DNA of 10,609 bases from Terfezia claveryi (taxonomy: Eukaryota > Ascomycota > Pezizomycetes > Pezizales > Pezizaceae), in NCBI GenBank assembly GCA_015179025.1, contig WHUX01000783.1, forward strand, positions 1 through 10,609. The letters run 5' to 3'. Positions 7,122 to 10,609 of this stretch are shown here, one piece after another. The translations under genes and the position numbers were made by a program. How positions within the stretch are numbered: position 1 is the stretch's first letter; the number at the start of each line of letters is the position of its first letter. A model generated the notes under the pieces. The model had not been told where the DNA came from, searched no databases, and saw only the letters and a program-made list of their open reading frames with translations.

Positions 7122-8048
7122 CACCATCGGGAATTGGTGAATGAGATTTTACAAGAAGGAGCGCACTTCAATTTCCCAAAAATCCATTTAATCTCCCATT
7201 ATGCCGAACAGATTCCAAAATTTGGGGCTCTAGCTCAATATTCCATGAATATCAGTGAAGCTATGTATAAAGGCCTTAAGGATGCTTACCGTCGAAGTAA
7301 TAGGGTTAATGCAACACCACAGATAGTTACTACCTACACGAGGGATCATACTTTTGCTATGAAGGACTTGACACTTAATCTATGGAACCAGGTTAGGCAA
7401 AACAGAGATGTGACGCCAGGTGTCGGAAAACAGGTCTACTTGAAGTTGCGGGGGAAAATTGAGTTGGGATTAATATCCAGCCTCGAGGATCTGGAGCGTA
7501 TAACTGGCTTGCCAGATCTGGTGCTGACAACGCAAGCGTTTTTAAGGCAGGAAATTAGAAGCATAGATTCCGACCCTACCGAGCTGTTAGTTCAGGAAAT
7601 TCATTCATATGGGGTGCTTCAAATTCTAGTGCCAAAATTCAGTGGAGAAGGGTTCATTTTGCACAATGCTAGATGCACCGAGAAATTTCACAGGAAGGAA
7701 AGATACGATTGGATATGGATAAGGAGACAGCGTGCATTAGATGAGGCACCAGTAGGGACGCTGAATGGTCAAATACCAGGACGAATCAATGCATTGTTCA
7801 AAGTAATAACTATAGCAGGAATGGTGCACCGGTTGGCGCATGTGAATCTGCTTCAATGCATTGGGTTGAATGCTATGCAGGGCACGGAAGGGATGGTTCG
7901 CGTTGGATTGCCGATGAGTGGGGAAGGGATTATAGTTAAGATATCACAAATAGAAGGGATTGCGCATTTGATACCATTAGAGCCGGGGGAAAGTTGGTTG
8001 GTAAATAATAGAATAGACTTAGAGACGTGGAATATGATTTATGATTAG
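7122..8048 (+). pseudogene. Plavaka-like transposase, C-terminal part (5' end cut off by copia)
   Basis: About 308 codons run without a stop from the copia junction to TAG 8046-8048. The segment FNFPKIHLISHY, then an N-x-SEAMYKGLKDAYRRSN block and a TYTRDHTFAMKDL block, matches the pattern I know from fungal Plavaka transposases. In these, the conserved Glu followed by K-x-x-K-D-A-Y-R-x-S-N is the last part of the RNase H-fold catalytic core. The C-terminal domain also fits (ARCTEKFHRKERYDWIWI, then a tail with IEGIAHLIPL and NRIDLETWNMIYD). Before the apparent TTG start (7134) the frame continues as HHREL up to the junction, so there is no true start here. No frameshift or stop is present, in contrast to the retroelements around it. 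A family call from memory of motifs carries some risk; another KDZ or CACTA-like group is the alternative. Confidence 0.72.
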
Positions 8049-8458
8049 GAAATAATGAACTTGTGACCAGTTGAGAGAAGAGCCACAAAGAACGTGAAGT
8101 GTCGGATATAAAACAGGTGCCAGGCCAATATTAGGAGGGCATGTGTGGGGGCGTATAGAGGTAAGCAGAAAATTGTAACATATGGGATTGTATAAAAGTA
8201 GTTGATACGTCCGGATACAGATTTGTTTATATTTTCTGCTGAAGTTTGAGGGTGCACATGGGGTGTATGAGAGGCAGTGGGAATTTGGTGGTGTTCGAGG
8301 TGTAGAGCATATATTTTGAGGATGCGCATGGGGTGCATGAGTGGGAGCAGAAATTTTGTAGTATGAACAGGGTGCATGAGAGGCAGCAGGAATTTGGTGG
8401 TGCACCAGGTGGAACAAAACTAGTTGCTGCGTCATGATGGAGAATTTTTTTTGCTGAT
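8049..8458 (+). other. 3' tail of the Plavaka-like element, non-coding
   Basis: There is no supported gene on either strand. The minus-strand frames (His/Pro/Thr-rich, up to 138 codons) mirror the repeats and do not resemble a protein family. The tail carries three diverged copies of a repeat of about 33 bases (8261-8402) and ends near a T-run (8445-8452) next to the integrase. It presumably includes the 3' UTR and the transposon's right end. Confidence 0.5.
8245..8402. repeat. Three diverged repeat copies near the Plavaka right end
   Basis: Units beginning GGGTGTATGAG (8261), GGGTGCATGAG (8331) and GGGTGCATGAG (8370) each continue with a GGCAG-GGAATTTGGTGGTG-like tail. The first two are also preceded by a shared TTTGAGG-TGC-CATG block (8245 and 8315). 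Spacings are 70 and 39 bases, so the array is irregular. Subterminal repeats are common in DNA transposons and can be transposase-binding sites, which is one possible role here. Confidence 0.6.
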
Positions 8459-9427
8459 GGGTGTGAGTTTGGTACTAGAATAGACAGTGTTATTATAACA
8501 GAACTCGGCAAATGGTAATAACTCGACCCAGTTATCCTGATCCCAACAGCAATACGTCCGTAGATAATGCTCAAGGGTCTGGTTGACTCGTTCGGTTTGA
8601 CCATCGGTCTGGGGGTGATATACCGAGGACTTATCCAACTCAACTCCTAATAACCGCATTACCTCCATCCAAAACGAACTTGTAAACACCGAGTCCCGAT
8701 CCGAAACAACCTTCTTTGGTAATTCGTACAGCCTCCAAACCTCCTTGACAAATATCCCTGCCAACTCTTTTGCCTTCCGGTTCTTTAAGGGAATGAAATG
8801 TGACATCTTAGTAAACCTATCAACAATAACCCAGATCTGATTATACCCTTTGACTGGTGGTAAATCAGTAATAAAATCCATCGAAATGTGTTCCCACGGC
8901 CAATAGGGTATTGGAAGAGGTACGAGCCTGCCATATTTTTTGTGTCTTGCTGTCTTGTTTCTTTGGCAAGCATCGTATGTGCGAACGTAGTTTCGTACCC
9001 AGTCTTCCATATTAGGCCAGTAGTAATTTCGTTTCATAAGCTCGAGAGTTTTGTCACGTCTAAAATAACCTGCAACTTTAGCATCGTAGCACTGGAAAGC
9101 CACTTTCAACTTAAGGGAGTTATTGTCAAGTATATATAGGCGACGTTCATAGGTTACCATGTCATCTTCTAAACCATAATGTTCGAGTCCAGGATACTCC
9201 TTGCCAAACTTCAACGCGTTCCGAATCCCTAACCACTTGTCATCCTTGAGGCCAGCCTCTTGGATCTCCTTTGACCAACTTGATTCTTCCGTTTGTGAGG
9301 CCTTAACTGCCATAATGCGGCACGTTACTAGACTCTCCTTACTTGTTCCTAGTTGAAATTGACTAGGCTTGAACATCCGAATCGTGTGGTCCTGCTTCTC
9401 TCCCCCTCCTTTGAGGTCAGGATCAAC
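8459..9427 (-). pseudogene. Gypsy-2 integrase, zinc ligands lost and C-terminus cut off
   Basis: Integrase joins the cDNA to host DNA. The open frame contains the N-terminal zinc domain, then the catalytic core with Asp in MDFITDL (8876-8878), Asp in VVSDRDSVF (8699-8701) and Glu in GQTERVNQ (8591-8593), so the DDE triad is intact. The zinc domain normally reads H-x-H...C-x-x-C; here the positions carry Tyr (9086-9088), Tyr (9065-9067) and Tyr (8975-8977), leaving only the last Cys. All three are one transition from His, His and Cys codons. After FAEFCYNNTVYSSTKLTP the family sequence ends, and the frame runs a few foreign codons to a stop at 8432. The C-terminal domain is missing. Confidence 0.9.
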
Positions 9428-9892
9428 CTAATGAGAAAGTGCATCTGCTTTACTATTTTTATTACCTGGGCAGTAGATGATTCTAAAATTAAATTGGCTT
9501 AGTATTTCCGCCCATCTGGCCTGCCTTCGATTGAGTATTTTAGTGGAATTAAAGTACTCAAGGTTCTTGTGATCCGTATACACAATTATCTCCTCAGGGG
9601 CACCCATGAGAAAATGTCTCCATTCCTAGAAACAATTGACAATTATGACCATCTCTTTGTTATGGACGTCATAATTAAGTTCTGCTGGGATGAAGCGTTT
9701 CGAATAGTATGCTACTGGGTGCCAATGACCATCTGGTTCTTTTTGGGATAGAATACCAGCTTTGGCTAGATCAGACGCATCTGTCTCGATCATTTTCGGT
9801 CGTTCTGGGTGATAATAGCATAGTATTGGAGTGGTAGTGAACCTATATTTTAACTTATCGAAGGCTTGTTGACACTGCTATGTCCAGTTTTA
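9428..9892 (-). pseudogene. Gypsy-2 RNase H domain, with stops
   Basis: RNase H removes the RNA strand after minus-strand synthesis. The frame contains the ETDASDLAKAGILSQ block (first Asp), YDVHNKEMVIIV (Glu) and [10 protein letters not shown] (third acidic residue), then [15 protein letters not shown] and [11 protein letters not shown] at the end, in the normal order for gypsy elements. Stops are TAA 9892-9890, TAG 9880-9878, TAG 9628-9626 (just before EWRHFL) and TAG 9430-9428 (directly after ADALSH). TAG is what a CAG codon gives by one C-to-T change. Residues of the active site are all present, so loss of function comes from the stops alone. Confidence 0.85.
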
Positions 9893-10609
9893 GGGAACTC
9901 CATTGTGCGTTAGTGTCTGAATCGGCAAAGCCAAACTACTAAAGCCTTGAATAAACTGGCGATAGAAATTAGCAAAACCAATAAACCTCTGCACTTCTTT
10001 GACGTTCCGAGGAGCCTGCCAGGCGAGGATGTCCTCGACTTTCTTCTGCCCCATTTGTATCCCCTTTGTACCTACTTTAAATCCCACGAATTCAACTTCT
10101 GGGACATAGAAGATACACTTGTCTATGTTAACACAAAGGTTATTCTCCGTTAGTTTCTGCAGCACCCAACGGACGAGCTCGACATGTTCTTCCTCTGTTT
10201 GGGTATAAATGAGGATATCATCAATATATACAACTATTCCTTGGTCAATTCATTCCAATAGAATATTGTTAACATGTCGCTGGAAAACAGATAGCACATT
10301 AGTTAGCCCAAAAGGCATAACCCTATATTCGTATAAGCCATATCTTGTCTTGAATGCTGTTTTCCACTCGTCTCCGGCTGCTATTCTGAGTAGGTTAAAC
10401 CCGAGTTTGAGATCGAGTTTGGAGAAAACCTATGAAGTCCCAACTTGTTCCATTAGGGTAGTCATAAGTGGTAGGGGATACTTGTCTTTTTTGGTTATGG
10501 CATTGAGCCCTCTATAGTCTACGACTATTCTGAGCTTGCCATTTGGCTGTTTGGCGAAGAATATAGGAGCGCCAGCCACTACTTTTTGCTTGGTCTTATC
10601 TTGCCGGTT
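9893..10609 (-). pseudogene. Gypsy-2 reverse transcriptase, with three stops
   Basis: The landmarks are the same as in Gypsy-1: [17 protein letters not shown] with the catalytic Asp kept (GAT at 10412-10414), [16 protein letters not shown], then the RT thumb (FVGFKVGTKGIQM, KKVEDILAW, RFIGFANFYRQFIQGFS). In-frame stops are TAG at 10432-10430, where Gypsy-1 has CAG, and TGA at 10252-10250, where Gypsy-1 has CGA. A TAA closes the frame at 9892-9890, at the start of the RNase H connection. A +2 length difference near 10577-10585 shifts the frame at the far edge. The RT is inactive as it stands, although every catalytic Asp codon in view is intact. Confidence 0.9.
10189..10609 (-). repeat. Long direct repeat, right copy (RT region, pairs with 1-419)
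   Basis: This is the right-hand partner of the repeat at 1-419, belonging to Gypsy-2. The two length differences fall near 10577-10585. Because the copies are this similar, short reads could be misplaced between them. Confidence 0.95.

Larger units (their letters stand above)
7121..8458 (+). mobile_element. Right half of a Plavaka-like (KDZ group) DNA transposon
   Basis: It contains the C-terminal part of the transposase and about 410 bases of 3' tail. The left boundary is the copia LTR; the N-terminal half should lie left of the window. The right boundary is set at about 8458, where the Gypsy-2 integrase stops matching its family. I could not identify a terminal inverted repeat because the other end is not in view, so the right limit is approximate. 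Confidence 0.6.
8459..10609 (-). mobile_element. Second Ty3/gypsy copy 'Gypsy-2', pol part, defective
   Basis: RT, RNase H and integrase follow in order from 10609 to 8459 in one frame, the Ty3/gypsy pol arrangement. The RT overlaps Gypsy-1 at about 96% nucleotide identity, so both belong to one family. Six in-frame stops lie at 10432-10430, 10252-10250, 9892-9890, 9880-9878, 9628-9626 and 9430-9428. The only indel I see is a 2-base excess near 10577-10585 relative to Gypsy-1. The integrase is cut at about 8458 by the Plavaka-like element. Gag, LTRs and the rest of the integrase are outside the window. Confidence 0.85.

Noticed and set aside
8019..8643. Overlapping minus-strand His/Pro/Thr-rich frames
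   Set aside because: They mirror the repeats in the Plavaka tail, overlap each other in different frames and resemble no family.
10209..10517. Plus-strand 102-codon frame present twice (also 21-329)
   Set aside because: It is the antisense shadow of RT; duplication of the frame only reflects the two gypsy copies.

Overview
The window is wall-to-wall transposable elements, with no cellular gene, rRNA or tRNA gene that I can support. The mix (a Ty3/gypsy element, a Ty1/copia element, and a Plavaka-type transposase of the KDZ group) together with C-to-T decay at CpG and CpA points to a repeat-rich region of a filamentous fungus, probably Pezizomycotina. A truffle-like Pezizomycete is possible, but that is a guess.

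Layout, left to right. (1) Positions 1-5124, minus strand: the 5' two thirds of a gypsy element ('Gypsy-1'). It has a 1458-bp LTR (3667-5124), gag (3614-1543), the protease region (about 1542-522) and the first part of reverse transcriptase (500-1), then leaves the window. Gag and protease are broken by about a dozen frameshifts. (2) 5125-7120, minus strand: the 5' part of a copia element, with LTR (6780-7120), a half-tRNA-type primer site (6766-6779), and one gag-protease-pre-integrase frame with four stop codons. It is cut at 5124/5125, where the gypsy LTR begins. (3) 7121 to about 8458, plus strand: the uninterrupted C-terminal part of a Plavaka-like transposase (7122-8048) and its repeat-bearing 3' tail. 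Its frame is cut at 7120/7121, where the copia LTR begins. (4) About 8459-10609, minus strand: the pol gene of a second gypsy copy of the same family ('Gypsy-2'), with RT, RNase H and integrase in one frame carrying six stops. Its integrase stops matching the family at about 8458, next to the Plavaka tail.

The simplest reading is serial nesting. Gypsy-2 is outermost, the Plavaka element lies in its integrase gene, copia lies in the Plavaka transposase, and Gypsy-1 lies in copia. Only the right-hand halves of the nest are visible; the matching left halves should lie left of position 1.

The two gypsy copies overlap in RT (1-419 and 10189-10609, about 96% identical). Most of their differences are transitions at CpG or CpA, and each copy carries a stop where the other still has the sense codon. 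This suggests independent decay by RIP/MIP or methyl-cytosine deamination after insertion. None of the retroelements here looks capable of autonomous movement.
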